Shown here: piece by piece, positions 24,496 through 33,356 of the stretch
How the letters are laid out: the number at the start of each line of letters is the position of its first letter
How positions within the stretch are numbered: position 1 is the first letter of the stretch
NCBI GenBank assembly: GCA_902834555.1
Contig: CADFJN010000013.1
Span: 1 to 64,000 of the forward strand
DNA length: 64,000 nucleotides
Direction: 5' to 3'
From: Atopobiaceae bacterium
GTDB lineage: Bacteria > Actinomycetota > Coriobacteriia > Coriobacteriales > Atopobiaceae
Translations under genes and position numbers: made by a program
Notes under the pieces: generated by a model
The model's input: only the letters and a program-made list of their open reading frames with translations
Databases searched by the model: none
What the model was told of the DNA's origin: nothing

Positions 24496-24536
24496 GCCAT
24501 TGCACGCCGAGAAGCGTAGCTGCTGCACAAGCGCAA

Positions 24537-26201
24537 CTACTGCGCGGGCGTTGCGTCCCTTAGCTCGGGCAGGCGTGCGGCATCGACCTTGATGCCGGTG
24601 AACTTGTTCGAGGTCACCTTGTTCAGGGTCTTGTGGAGCATGGGGATGATGGGCATGTCCTCGGCAGCAATGGCGTCCGCCTCGTGCATGAGCTCGACGC
24701 GCTTGTCCTCGTCCACGGTCTTTCTCGCCTCGTCCAGCTTGGCGTCGAACTCGGCGCTGGAGTAGTGGGAGACGTTGTCGCCCACGCCGGTGTACATGAG
24801 CGGCTGCAGGAAGTTGTCCATGATGGGATAGTCTGCGGTCCAGCCACGAGATCCAAGCTGGAAGGTGCCGGCAACGTAGTCGTCGAGCATCGACGCGTAT
24901 TCCTTCTGGTCGATGGTCACGTTGATGCCCACGGCCTTCCAGTCGCCCTGCAGGACCTCAAACTCGTTTGTCTTGTTGGACGAGGAAACCATGATGGTGA
25001 GGTCGATGCCGCGCATACCGTCTGAGCCGGCGGGATAGCCTGCCTCGTCGAGAAGCTTGCCCGCCTTGTCCACGTCATAGGCGCAGTACTGCCACGTGGT
25101 CTCGTCGTTGCCCTTGATTCCCGGCGGGACAATGTCGCCTGCGGGCTGCGCAAATCCCTCGTAGAGGGTGTCGCAGAGGTTCTGGCGGTTGATGGCAAGA
25201 GACATTGCCTGACGAACCCTCTTGTCCGAGAGGATGGGGTCGTTCACGTTGTACGCAAGGTACTCCGTGTACAGAACCTCGCCAACCATCGTCTGCTTGT
25301 TGGGGGTGCCGGTGTAGCCGTCATCCGACTGCCCGTACTTCTCGACCGTCTCCTTGACGCGTCCCGCTGGAATGTCGCAGAGGTCGAGGTTGCCTGCCTC
25401 AAACTCGCGGAACGCCGTGTCGGTGTCTTTGTAGATGTTAAAGTGGACTGCATCGACCTTGGCGGGGTTGTCGCCGGCGTAGTCCTGGTAGCGCTTCATG
25501 TTGATGTACTGACCATCGTTCCAGGTGCCATCCATCTGGAAGGGGCCGTTGCCCACGGGCGCCTTGGAATAGGTGTCAAAGTTGTCCTTCGCGCAGTCCG
25601 GGATGGGCGAGAGGGGCGTGCAGCACACCACAAAGGGGAAGTCTGCGTAAGGGCCGGTGAGCTCCACCTTGAGGGTGTAGTCGTCGGGGCAGGAAAGCCC
25701 CTCAAGCTCTTCGACGTTTCCGTTGACCACGTCGTCATAGCCCTTAACCATGGCAAGGTGGTACGAGACCACAGACGGCGCCGTGGTGGTCTTGGGGTTG
25801 CAGATGCGGTTCCAGGCGTACTGGAACGACTTGGCCGTGACGTCGGTGCCATCGTGGAACTTGAGGCCCTGCTTGATGTGGAAGGTCCACGTCGCGGCGT
25901 CGTCAGATGACTCCCAGGACTCGGCAACGCTGGGCTTCAGCTCCTCTGTGTCGTAGTCGTAGACCGTGAGCTGGTCAAAGAGCTGAGAAGCAACAGCAGC
26001 GCCGTTGAACTCCTCGATGTCAAAGGGGTCGATCGACGTGGGGTTCGTGATTGCATAGTTGATGGTTCCTCCCGATGCCGCCTCCCCACTGGATGACTCT
26101 CCGCTGCTGGACGAGCGCTGTCCGCAGGCACCAAGTCCTGCGGCTGCCATCGCGGCAGCTCCGCCCTTGATGAAGGTGCGACGATCCATCGAATGACCCA
26201 T
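24537..26201 (-). CDS. peptide ABC transporter solute-binding lipoprotein (family 5), orphan
   Basis: 554 residues. Tat-type lipoprotein signal: 'DRRTFIKGG...LGACG', then a Ser/Gly linker. The mature part is a DppA/OppA-like domain: 'LFDQLTVYDYDTEELKPSVAESWESSDDAATWTFHIKQGLKFHDGTDV', 'APVGNGPFQMDGTW', 'DKRVRQAMSLAINRQNLCDTLYEGFAQPA', 'SRGWTADYPIMDNFL'. The start is taken at 26201, after GGGAGGAAAAG; the frame continues upstream. No permease is adjacent on its strand; it may use a permease from the operons at 33.4 or 37.8 kb. Close relative of the protein at 31575-33257 (for example 'RLPELRDATPAQ' versus 'AGIAHLGEASVQA' ends). Confidence 0.88.
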   Translation of the reverse strand: MGHSMDRRTFIKGGAAAMAAAGLGACGQRSSSSGESSSGEAASGGTINYAITNPTSIDPFDIEEFNGAAVASQLFDQLTVYDYDTEELKPSVAESWESSDDAATWTFHIKQGLKFHDGTDVTAKSFQYAWNRICNPKTTTAPSVVSYHLAMVKGYDDVVNGNVEELEGLSCPDDYTLKVELTGPYADFPFVVCCTPLSPIPDCAKDNFDTYSKAPVGNGPFQMDGTWNDGQYINMKRYQDYAGDNPAKVDAVHFNIYKDTDTAFREFEAGNLDLCDIPAGRVKETVEKYGQSDDGYTGTPNKQTMVGEVLYTEYLAYNVNDPILSDKRVRQAMSLAINRQNLCDTLYEGFAQPAGDIVPPGIKGNDETTWQYCAYDVDKAGKLLDEAGYPAGSDGMRGIDLTIMVSSSNKTNEFEVLQGDWKAVGINVTIDQKEYASMLDDYVAGTFQLGSRGWTADYPIMDNFLQPLMYTGVGDNVSHYSSAEFDAKLDEARKTVDEDKRVELMHEADAIAAEDMPIIPMLHKTLNKVTSNKFTGIKVDAARLPELRDATPAQ

Positions 26202-26496
26202 CTTTTCCTCCCGCCGTCTGTCCTCATGCGGACACCGCATGACCGCAGTGTCCGCTTTTCGAGAAAGATGTTCGTCCTGTTGGAGGAAAGTGGCGGAGGA
26301 CTGAAATACGCCTGAAGCAAATGTTTGCAGTATTGAAACTCCTGGCCTGATTTACCTACCGCTCGCCGACTGCAACTCGAAAGTCGCATGGCTGCACCTC
26401 GCTCGCGAACCTCACAAGAATGGGTGCGAGCATGACTGCCCGCACCCATCAAGAGGTACTGTCTCCAATGGCGAGAAGCTTCGCCCGTGCTGTCCG

Positions 26497-27897
26497 CTAT
26501 TCCAGCGCAAGGAAGGCACAATAGCCCTTGTAGGCCTCCCAGATGTCTGCCTTGCTCGTGACCTCCCAGGGGGAGTGCATCGAGAGCACGCCAATGCCGG
26601 AGTCAATCACGTTCATGCCATAGGTGGCCAGGATGTAAGCGATGGTGCCACCGCCACCGGCGTCAACGCGGCCGAGCTCGGCGGTCTGGAAGCGGACGTC
26701 TGCGTCATCCATCACGCGACGGATGAGGGCAACGTACTCGGCGTCGGCATCGTTGGAGCCAGACTTGCCGCTGCCTCCCGTATACTTGTTGAATGTGAGA
26801 CCGCGCCCAAGAAAGCACGAGTTCTTTGCCTCGAAGACCGAGGAGTAGTTGGGGTCGAAGGCTGCGGAGACGTCACTCGAGAGCATGCGAGAGCGCTCGA
26901 GGCAACGGCGCAGCGCCAGGGGAGTGCCCTGTCCGGCTGCCTCGATAAGCTCGGCCATGACATCCTCAAAGAAGCGGCTGCTCATCGAGGTAGCACCGCG
27001 GCTGCCAATCTCCTCCTTGTCAACAAGGATGGTGACGGCGGTGCGCTTGGGCGCCTCGCACGCAAGCTGGGCAAGAAGCGAGGGGTAGGCGCAGGAGCGG
27101 TCGTCCTGGCCGTAGCCCAGGACCATTGAACGGTCCAGGCCCATGTCGCGCGCCTGGCCTGCGGGCACAATCTCAAGCTCGGCGGAGAGCAGGTCCTCCT
27201 CGGTGATATCGTACTTCTCGGCGAGAATATCAAGGACGGTTGCCTTAACCGCTTCTTTGTCTTGGTCCTTCTCGGCGCCGTCGCCAGCTGTCTTGGGGCG
27301 GTTGCCCACAATGACGTCGAGAAGCTCGCCCTCAATGAGCTCGGATGCCTTCTTCTGCATCTGCTCACGGGCAAGGTGGGGGAGAAGGTCGGAGACGCAG
27401 AAGACGGGGTCCGAGGGGTCCTCGCCAATCACGACCTTGATGACACTCCCATCCTTCTTAGCAACAACGCCATGGATTGCCAGAGGCAGGGTTGCCCACT
27501 GGTAGGTCTTCACGCCGCCGTAGTAGTGCGTGTCAAGCGTGGCGATGTCGTTTCTCTCCTCGAGCGGGTTCTGCTTGACGTCCAGGCGGGGCGAGTCGAT
27601 GTGAGCACCAAGGATGTTGACGCCCTGCTCAAGGGGCTCCGTGCCCAGTTCGATGAGCATGAGGCTCTTGCCGCGAACCGACGCGTAGACCTTGTCGCCG
27701 GCCGATAGCTTCTCGCCTGCCTTGACAGCCTCCTCAAGCGGGCGATACCCATGTGCCTCCGCAAGCTCGATGGCGGTTGAGCAGCACTCTCGCTCCGTCT
27801 TATTCTCAGAGATGAACTTTCGGTACCCCTCGCAGAATTCAGTGAGCTGCGCCAGGTCCTTCTCGCCATAGCCCTTCCAGGCGTTTGGTCTCTCCAT
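26497..27897 (-). CDS. M18-family aminopeptidase (aspartyl aminopeptidase-like)
   Basis: 466 residues. Binuclear zinc exopeptidase, probably a cytosolic dodecamer removing acidic N-terminal residues. Family motifs: 'ILGAHIDSPRLDVKQNPLEE' (zinc His), 'LDTHYYGGVKTYQW', 'LGYGQDDRSCAYPSLLAQLA', 'LVDKEEIGSRGATSMSS' (catalytic Glu), 'AFDPNYSSVFEAKNSCFLGRG' and the C-terminal 'SMHSPWEVTSKADIWEAYKGYCAFL'. The start at 27897 ('MERPNAWKGYGEKD') follows GGGAGCAGG; the upstream 17 codons look untranslated. It would finish peptides brought in by the nearby permeases. Confidence 0.92.
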   Translation of the reverse strand: MERPNAWKGYGEKDLAQLTEFCEGYRKFISENKTERECCSTAIELAEAHGYRPLEEAVKAGEKLSAGDKVYASVRGKSLMLIELGTEPLEQGVNILGAHIDSPRLDVKQNPLEERNDIATLDTHYYGGVKTYQWATLPLAIHGVVAKKDGSVIKVVIGEDPSDPVFCVSDLLPHLAREQMQKKASELIEGELLDVIVGNRPKTAGDGAEKDQDKEAVKATVLDILAEKYDITEEDLLSAELEIVPAGQARDMGLDRSMVLGYGQDDRSCAYPSLLAQLACEAPKRTAVTILVDKEEIGSRGATSMSSRFFEDVMAELIEAAGQGTPLALRRCLERSRMLSSDVSAAFDPNYSSVFEAKNSCFLGRGLTFNKYTGGSGKSGSNDADAEYVALIRRVMDDADVRFQTAELGRVDAGGGGTIAYILATYGMNVIDSGIGVLSMHSPWEVTSKADIWEAYKGYCAFLALE

Positions 27898-28094
27898 TCC
27901 TGCTCCCTTCCAAAGTCCTCGGGTAAGCTCCGGAGAAGACTGTATCACCCATGGAACTCGCGCCGTTCATCGCGCCGCTCGCCGGATGTCATCTGAGCTG
28001 TGAAATGAGAAAAACGATAAAACACGCGTATCACCATATGCTATGCTGAATAGCATTGCGTACAGCCCATCCGCTCTCGAAGGAGCCAGAATCC

Positions 28095-28355
28095 GTGAAC
28101 GTCCTCAACGTCATTCTCCTTGTCTTGCTGTTCATCTCCGGCCTGCTCACCGTGGCTCTCGTCCTCATGCACTCGGGCAAGGGCACGGGCGTGTCTGACA
28201 TGATTGCCTCCTCGCTCTACAATGCCTCCGCCGGCTCTGGCATCTGGGAGAAGAACCTCGACAGGCTCACAGTCATCACCTCCGTCATCTTTGTGGTGTG
28301 TGTCATCGTGATGGCGGTGACCTTCCCCACGGGGACCATCGGCCTGGCTGGCTAG
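28095..28355 (+). CDS. secG: preprotein translocase subunit SecG
   Basis: Small inner-membrane partner of SecYE. 86 residues with two transmembrane helices ('LNVILLVLLFISGLLTVALVLM' and 'LTVITSVIFVVCVIVMAVTF') joined by the family's 'HSGKGTGVSDMIASSL' loop. GTG at 28095 is preceded by AAGGAG. In many genomes secG follows pgk-tpiA; here the 23.5-28 kb peptide genes lie between. A terminator follows directly. Confidence 0.92.
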   Translation: MNVLNVILLVLLFISGLLTVALVLMHSGKGTGVSDMIASSLYNASAGSGIWEKNLDRLTVITSVIFVVCVIVMAVTFPTGTIGLAG

Positions 28356-28380
28356 GCCTTCTCGGAAAACGGTTTCATGC

Positions 28381-28415
28381 GGGACGGAGCGGCGAGTGCC
28401 CTCCGTCCCTTTTTT
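28381..28415 (+). terminator. Rho-independent terminator of secG
   Basis: GGGACGGAG / CTCCGTCCC stem, 11-nt loop, followed by six Ts. Confidence 0.85.
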
Positions 28416-28530
28416 ATCCGCACCACATTCTTTGGTTAACAAGTGGGACATTGAACCATCGAGTTGGCATCCTTAAACGCTTGCAAGCCTATGCTGGTGA
28501 CATAAAGGCTTGTCGCAAGGAGGATGCCAC

Positions 28531-29346
28531 ATGTACATGGCGAGAAGCACCTGGACACAGGTCCGTGACTACTTCAAGGAGCACGACCTGGTGATTATTG
28601 GGATTGGTTCGACAGAGTGCCACGGCAGGCACAATCCGCTGGGCACCGATACCATGGCGCCAGACAAGATCCTTGAGCTGCTGGAACAGCGCGACGGGAC
28701 GTATCTTGTGGCACCAACACTTCCCTATGGCGCAACGGACGACCTCGTTGGGTACCCTGGCACGGTGAGCCTTGGCGTCCAGGGGCTCTACGACGTCCTG
28801 TCGAGCATCACGAGGCAGCTACGTGCCTACGGTGCGCGCCGCTTTGTCTTCCTCAATGGCCACGGCGGTAACGTCAAATCTCTCTCTATGGCGTCGATGG
28901 ACCTAAACGATGCCGGCTGCCTTGCGGCTGTTGTCAACTGGTGGAGGTTGGCCCCGCAGCTTAATCCCGCGTGGGGAGGCGGGCACGGTGGTGCCATGGA
29001 GACCAGCGCCAATCTCGCCATAGACCCGGCCTCCGTTGACATGTCGCAGGTGACAGACGAGAACCTGCTCCCCGACATTGGGGATGACATGCCATCCACG
29101 GGATGGAACAGCGTGAGCTTTGGCGGTGCCGAGGTGGAGTTCCCGCGCAGGCTTGCCCGCTTTGCAAGCTCCGGTTGGGTTGCCGAAGGCCACGACGACC
29201 ATCCGCGCGGTGCAAGCGCCGAGCTTGGGAAGGCGATGCTCGAGGGCACTGCGGCATGGCTACAGGAGTTCACGCATGCCCTCGAGGCAGAGAAGCTGCC
29301 CAAGCCAATCGACTTCTCTCGGGCAACGGAGCACCTCGACCAGTAG
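28531..29346 (+). CDS. creatininase-family amidohydrolase, paralogue 2
   Basis: 271 residues. Metal site 'GSTECHGRHNPLGTD' (E29, H31, D40), 'LNGHGGNVKSLSM' and 'GGHGGAMETSANLAID'. Colinear with paralogues 1 and 3 over the whole length. ATG at 28531 follows AAGGAGG. First gene of a likely three-gene operon with paralogue 3 (73 bp on) and an M42 peptidase. Confidence 0.82.
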   Translation: MYMARSTWTQVRDYFKEHDLVIIGIGSTECHGRHNPLGTDTMAPDKILELLEQRDGTYLVAPTLPYGATDDLVGYPGTVSLGVQGLYDVLSSITRQLRAYGARRFVFLNGHGGNVKSLSMASMDLNDAGCLAAVVNWWRLAPQLNPAWGGGHGGAMETSANLAIDPASVDMSQVTDENLLPDIGDDMPSTGWNSVSFGGAEVEFPRRLARFASSGWVAEGHDDHPRGASAELGKAMLEGTAAWLQEFTHALEAEKLPKPIDFSRATEHLDQ

Positions 29347-29419
29347 CGCACGCCGCATAGCTGCATCTGTACCAGGCGTTCCCGCCTGCCGAGGGACGGG
29401 CGGACAACAAGGAGGAGAA

Positions 29420-30241
29420 ATGCGCATCGAGCTGAGTACCTGGCCTGCCGTGGAAGACTACTTTGAGCGGGGAAACGACCTTGTCGTTATGGCCATAGGA
29501 AGCACGGAGGAGCACGGGAGGCACAACCCGCTGGGAACAGATACCCTTGCACCCAATCTGCTGCTGGAAAAGATTGATGCTGCCCTTGGCGAGGACGTGC
29601 TCATTGCGCCCACGATTCCCTTTGGCAACGCGGATGACCTCCTGGGGTTCCCGGGAACGCTCTCGATAGGGTATGACCTTCTCCGCTCGCTTGTCCGGAC
29701 GCTCAGCATGCAGCTCTACGACTATGGAGCAAGAAGGTTCCTCTTCATCAACGGCCACGGCCCCAACATCAAGCCCATCTCAAGCGTGTGCGAGGAGCTC
29801 AATAGGCGAGGGTGCCTCGCGGCAAGGGCGGATTGGTGGCTCATGGCAGGCGAGCTCAACCCTGCGTGGGGCGGTGGCCATGGCGGGGCAGAGGAGACGG
29901 CTGCGGTGATGGCCGTCGACCCCTCGCTTGTGGATTCCTCCGAGCTTGGTCCCATGGCGCTTGCTAACGACATCTCCGACGAGCTCCCCACGTCTGGTTG
30001 GGACAACGTTGAGTTCAAGGGCGCTCACGTTGCCATTCCGCGTGACGCCTGCCGCTACGCCGGCAACGGCTGGATTGGCCCCGACGACCCAGCGAACGCC
30101 AACCCGGAGTGGGGAGGCCAGATGATGGACGGCGTGGCCAGCTACCTCGTCGACTTCATAGGCGCCCTCAAGCGCGCGCCGCTTCCCGCGCCCATGCCCG
30201 TCCGCACTACCAAGGCATACGGCGGCAATGGCGACAAGTAA
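29420..30241 (+). CDS. creatininase-family amidohydrolase, paralogue 3
   Basis: 273 residues. 'GSTEEHGRHNPLGTD' (E30, H32, D41), 'INGHGPNIKPISS' (the second Gly of the motif is Pro here) and 'GGHGGAEETAAVMAVD'. ATG at 29420 follows AAGGAGGAG; an open frame reaching back into paralogue 2 is not coding. M42 peptidase starts 41 bp downstream. The small change in the metal loop hints at a different substrate from the other two copies. Confidence 0.82.
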   Translation: MRIELSTWPAVEDYFERGNDLVVMAIGSTEEHGRHNPLGTDTLAPNLLLEKIDAALGEDVLIAPTIPFGNADDLLGFPGTLSIGYDLLRSLVRTLSMQLYDYGARRFLFINGHGPNIKPISSVCEELNRRGCLAARADWWLMAGELNPAWGGGHGGAEETAAVMAVDPSLVDSSELGPMALANDISDELPTSGWDNVEFKGAHVAIPRDACRYAGNGWIGPDDPANANPEWGGQMMDGVASYLVDFIGALKRAPLPAPMPVRTTKAYGGNGDK

Positions 30242-30282
30242 CGTCAGCACGTACGCGATATTGGCTCCCAGGAGAGAGGCAA

Positions 30283-31362
30283 GTGGCAATGGATTTCAAC
30301 GATAGCGAGGTCGTGGACCTTCTCGGCAGGCTCTCTAACGCAAAGTCCCCCTCGGGCTTCGAGGACGAGACCATAGAGGTCGTGCGCGACTTCTGCCAAG
30401 GGTGGGCAAAGGTCGAGACCAACAGCGTCCACGACTCACTCGTCACCCCCAAGAACTTTACAGGCGAGAAGCCCGTGCTCATGCTCGATGCCCACGGCGA
30501 CGAGGTTGGAGGCATGGTCAAGTCCATCCGCTCCAACGGCACGATGACTTTCGTTGAGCTTGGCCGTTTCTCGCCCAACGTGCTCACCGGCCAGGATGTG
30601 CTGGTGAGAAACACGCTTGGCGAGTGGGTTCACGGGGTGATTGGCGTGAAGCCGCCCCACTTCATGAGCGCTGCCGAGCGCGCCTCCGGAGAGCTGCAGC
30701 TCATCCTGGACGTTGGCGCCACCTCCAAGGAGGAGGCGGTAAATGTCTTCCATATGGGTATGGGCGAGCCTTTTGTCCCGGCCACCAAGTTCGAGTATAA
30801 CGAGAAGACTGCCGTTGCGTTGGGGAAGGCATTCGATTGCCGCGCAGGAGTCACCGCAGAGCTCCTCGCCCTGCGCGAGCTTTCTAGCCGCACGGATCTA
30901 CCCTTTGACGTTCTTGCCTCGGTGAGCTCGATGGAGGAGGTGGGGGAGCGCGGCGTGCTGGCAGCGGCGCTGCACTTCGATCCCATGGTCGCCTTCATGT
31001 TTGAGGGCTGCCCGGCAGATGACACGTTTACCATCCCCGATGACGTCCAGACTGCCTTTCACCATGGCCCCATGTTTCGCTACTTTGACTGCTGCATGAT
31101 TACGAACCCTCGCTACCAGCGCTTTGTCCTCAAATGTGCGGCGGAAGCGGGACTTGTCTGCCAAACGAGCGTGCGGGAGGGCGGCGGCACCGACGGCGGC
31201 CCCACCCACATGCTTGACATTCCCTGCGTGGTCGCTGGCGTTCCCAGTCGCTACGTCCACTCGGGAACCGCGCTGTGCACGCTCTATGACGTAAAGATGA
31301 CGGCGGAGGTTGCGGTTGCCGTGGCCGAGCGGATTACTCCGGATGCCGTTCGCTCCTTTTAA
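30283..31362 (+). CDS. M42-family (glutamyl/deblocking) aminopeptidase
   Basis: 359 residues, co-catalytic metallopeptidase of the M42 type, typically a cytosolic dodecameric aminopeptidase. Ligands and catalytic residues: 'MLDAHGDEVGGMV', 'KAFDCRAGVTAELLAL', 'SSMEEVGERGVLAA' (catalytic Glu then metal Glu), 'EGGGTDGGPTHML' and 'VPSRYVHSGTALCTLYD'. GTG at 30283 is 8 bp after AGGAG; ATG at 30289 is the alternative. End of the creatininase operon, upstream of a peptide permease operon. Confidence 0.9.
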   Translation: MAMDFNDSEVVDLLGRLSNAKSPSGFEDETIEVVRDFCQGWAKVETNSVHDSLVTPKNFTGEKPVLMLDAHGDEVGGMVKSIRSNGTMTFVELGRFSPNVLTGQDVLVRNTLGEWVHGVIGVKPPHFMSAAERASGELQLILDVGATSKEEAVNVFHMGMGEPFVPATKFEYNEKTAVALGKAFDCRAGVTAELLALRELSSRTDLPFDVLASVSSMEEVGERGVLAAALHFDPMVAFMFEGCPADDTFTIPDDVQTAFHHGPMFRYFDCCMITNPRYQRFVLKCAAEAGLVCQTSVREGGGTDGGPTHMLDIPCVVAGVPSRYVHSGTALCTLYDVKMTAEVAVAVAERITPDAVRSF

Positions 31363-31411
31363 GCGGGGCGGGACCCCTGGCAATTTGGAGTTGCGTTAAC
31401 GGGTAATTACA

Positions 31412-31440
31412 TTGACATTTCATAAACTTTTCTATTTACG
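31412..31440 (+). promoter_or_regulatory. candidate promoter of peptide-transport operon 1
   Basis: A perfect TTGACA at 31412-31417 in an AT-rich stretch, with TATTTA (31433) or TTTACG (31435) 15-17 bp on as weak -10 candidates. About 135 bp of leader then precede the start codon. A second TTGACC at 31465 is also possible. Confidence 0.4.
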
Positions 31441-31574
31441 TTCTTAACGTTACATGTGGACTGTTTGACCTTGATGAACACTGTTTAGAAACAATAGCCC
31501 GCTACGCTGGGTCACAACATCAAGGTGGGACTTGGTGCTTTGGTATTCAAGTTGGTGTGGAAGAGGAGGAGCAT

Positions 31575-33257
31575 ATGGAAGACAGATTTGGCGGAGTCTC
31601 TCGCCGAGGCTTCATCAAGGGTGGCGTCGCAGCCGCCGCACTGGCCGGTCTCGCGGGATGCGGCAAGAACAACACTGGAAGTGCTACTTCGGGTGGCTCT
31701 TCTTCTGATGCGGGAGCCAGCACGGGCGGCGTGCTGAAGTACTACATCAACGACCCCGTTGCCATCGACCCCTACAACACGCAGGAGTCCGAGGGCACCC
31801 AGGTCGCGAAGTGCCTGTTCGATTCCCTCACCAAGTACAACTACGACACCAAGGAGCTTGAGCCGGCGGCGGCCGAGTCCTGGGAGTCCAACGACGACGC
31901 GACCCAGTGGACCTTCCACATCCGCAAGGACTGCAAGTTCCACAACGGTGACACCGTGAAGGCAGAGGACTTCAAGCGCGCCTTTGAGCGCATCTGCGAC
32001 CCAACGATGAAGACTCCCTCGGACGTTGCCTACCACCTCGACCCCGTCAAGGGCGCCAAGGAGATGCAGGCGGGCGAGGCCGACGAGATCTCCGGCGTCA
32101 CCTGCCCCGACGACAACACGCTCGTCTTCGAGCTCACCACCCCTATGTCCGAGTGGCCGCTCGTCTGCGCCCACCAGGCGCTCGTGCCTGTTCCTAAGGC
32201 GGCACGAGACGATCCCGACAGCTTCCTCGTTGCCCCCATCGGCAATGGCCCCTTCCAGATGGATGGCACCTGGGTCTCCGGCCAGTACATCAACGTCAAG
32301 AAGTTCGACGGCTACTATGGCACCCCCGCCAAGCTCGATGCCGTGAACTTCTCCATCCAGAAGGACCCGGACACCGCCTTCAAGGAGTTCCAGGCCGGCA
32401 ACATCGACTTCTGCTCCGTGCCCTCCGGCCGTCTTGCCGAGGTCGAGCAGCAGTATGGCACCTCTGATGACGGCTATACCGTGACCCCCAAGAAGCAGGT
32501 CCTTACTGGTGCCGAGGCCGCAACCTACTGGCTCATCTGCGAGGTGGGCGACGAGAACCTTGGCAAGAAGGAGGTCCGCCAGGCACTCAGCCTTGCCATC
32601 AACCGCCAGAACATCTGCGATACCCTCTTTGAGGGCTCCCGCAAGCCTGCCACAAGCTGCTTCCCGCCGCTTATCGATGACTCCTCTGATTCCACGTGGG
32701 AGTACTGCGACTACGACCCCGAGAAGGCCAAGGAGATTCTTGATAGCGCCGGCTACACGGCAGACGCGGACGGCAAGCGCAACCTCACGGTTAAGCTCTC
32801 CTACAACTCCGGTGGCGGTCACGAGGACATCATGTCCATCATCCAGGGTGACTTCGAGGCCATCGGCGTGACCGTTCAGCAGAACTCCCTGGAATGGGCT
32901 GCCTACCTCACCGCGCTCGATGACGGTGGCTTCCAGCTCGGCCGCATGGGCTGGATCGCCGACTACCCCAACATGGACAACTTCCTGTACCCCAACTTCT
33001 ACAGCACCTCGTCGAACAATTACGGCAAGTACTCCAACCCTGAGTTCGACAAGCTGGTCGAGGACGCCCGCAAGGTCACCGACGAGGAGGAGCGCAAGTC
33101 CGAGTATCGCAAGGCCTGCAAGCTCCTGGGCGAGGACATGCCGGTCATCCCCATCATGTTCTACGCGCACGACCACATTGGCTCCGAGAGGATTCAGAGC
33201 CTGTACTACGACCCGGCAGGCATTGCCCACCTAGGCGAGGCTAGCGTCCAGGCCTAG
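31575..33257 (+). CDS. peptide ABC transporter solute-binding lipoprotein (family 5), operon 1
   Basis: 560 residues. Tat-type lipoprotein signal 'SRRGFIKGGVAAAALAGLAGCG'; lipidated Cys near residue 29. The mature domain matches the DppA/OppA family ('GGVLKYYINDPVAIDPYNTQESEG', 'WTFHIRKDCKFHNGDTVKAEDFKRAFERI', 'NGPFQMDGTWVSGQYINVKKFDGY', 'DKLVEDARKVTDEEERKSEYRKACKLLGEDMPVIPI'). ATG at 31575 follows GAGGAGG. It leads an operon with two permeases and two ATPases; hairpins follow the stop and probably keep the binding protein in excess. Confidence 0.93.
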   Translation: MEDRFGGVSRRGFIKGGVAAAALAGLAGCGKNNTGSATSGGSSSDAGASTGGVLKYYINDPVAIDPYNTQESEGTQVAKCLFDSLTKYNYDTKELEPAAAESWESNDDATQWTFHIRKDCKFHNGDTVKAEDFKRAFERICDPTMKTPSDVAYHLDPVKGAKEMQAGEADEISGVTCPDDNTLVFELTTPMSEWPLVCAHQALVPVPKAARDDPDSFLVAPIGNGPFQMDGTWVSGQYINVKKFDGYYGTPAKLDAVNFSIQKDPDTAFKEFQAGNIDFCSVPSGRLAEVEQQYGTSDDGYTVTPKKQVLTGAEAATYWLICEVGDENLGKKEVRQALSLAINRQNICDTLFEGSRKPATSCFPPLIDDSSDSTWEYCDYDPEKAKEILDSAGYTADADGKRNLTVKLSYNSGGGHEDIMSIIQGDFEAIGVTVQQNSLEWAAYLTALDDGGFQLGRMGWIADYPNMDNFLYPNFYSTSSNNYGKYSNPEFDKLVEDARKVTDEEERKSEYRKACKLLGEDMPVIPIMFYAHDHIGSERIQSLYYDPAGIAHLGEASVQA

Positions 33258-33258
33258 T

Positions 33259-33300
33259 CCCCACGAGCTCGTGCGGGGCATCGGGTTTCCGGTGCCCCGC
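33259..33300 (+). terminator. two mutually exclusive hairpins after the operon-1 binding protein
   Basis: Hairpin 1, CCCCACGAG/CTCGTGCGGGG (33259-33278), and hairpin 2, a 12-bp stem from GCGGGGCA to TGCCCCGC (33273-33300), share the GGGG at 33275-33278. No long T-run follows. Probably an attenuator or mRNA-stability structure that lowers permease expression. Confidence 0.5.
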
Positions 33301-33356
33301 CCTGTCTTAATATCGGCATCTATTGGCTCGTCCCATGTGGTGGCAGGGGAGTGACC

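Noticed and set aside
23550..30241. Creatinine degradation pathway
   Set aside because: The three proteins carry NGHGGN/NGHGPN rather than the GHYEN motif of true creatininases, and no creatinase or sarcosine gene is present.
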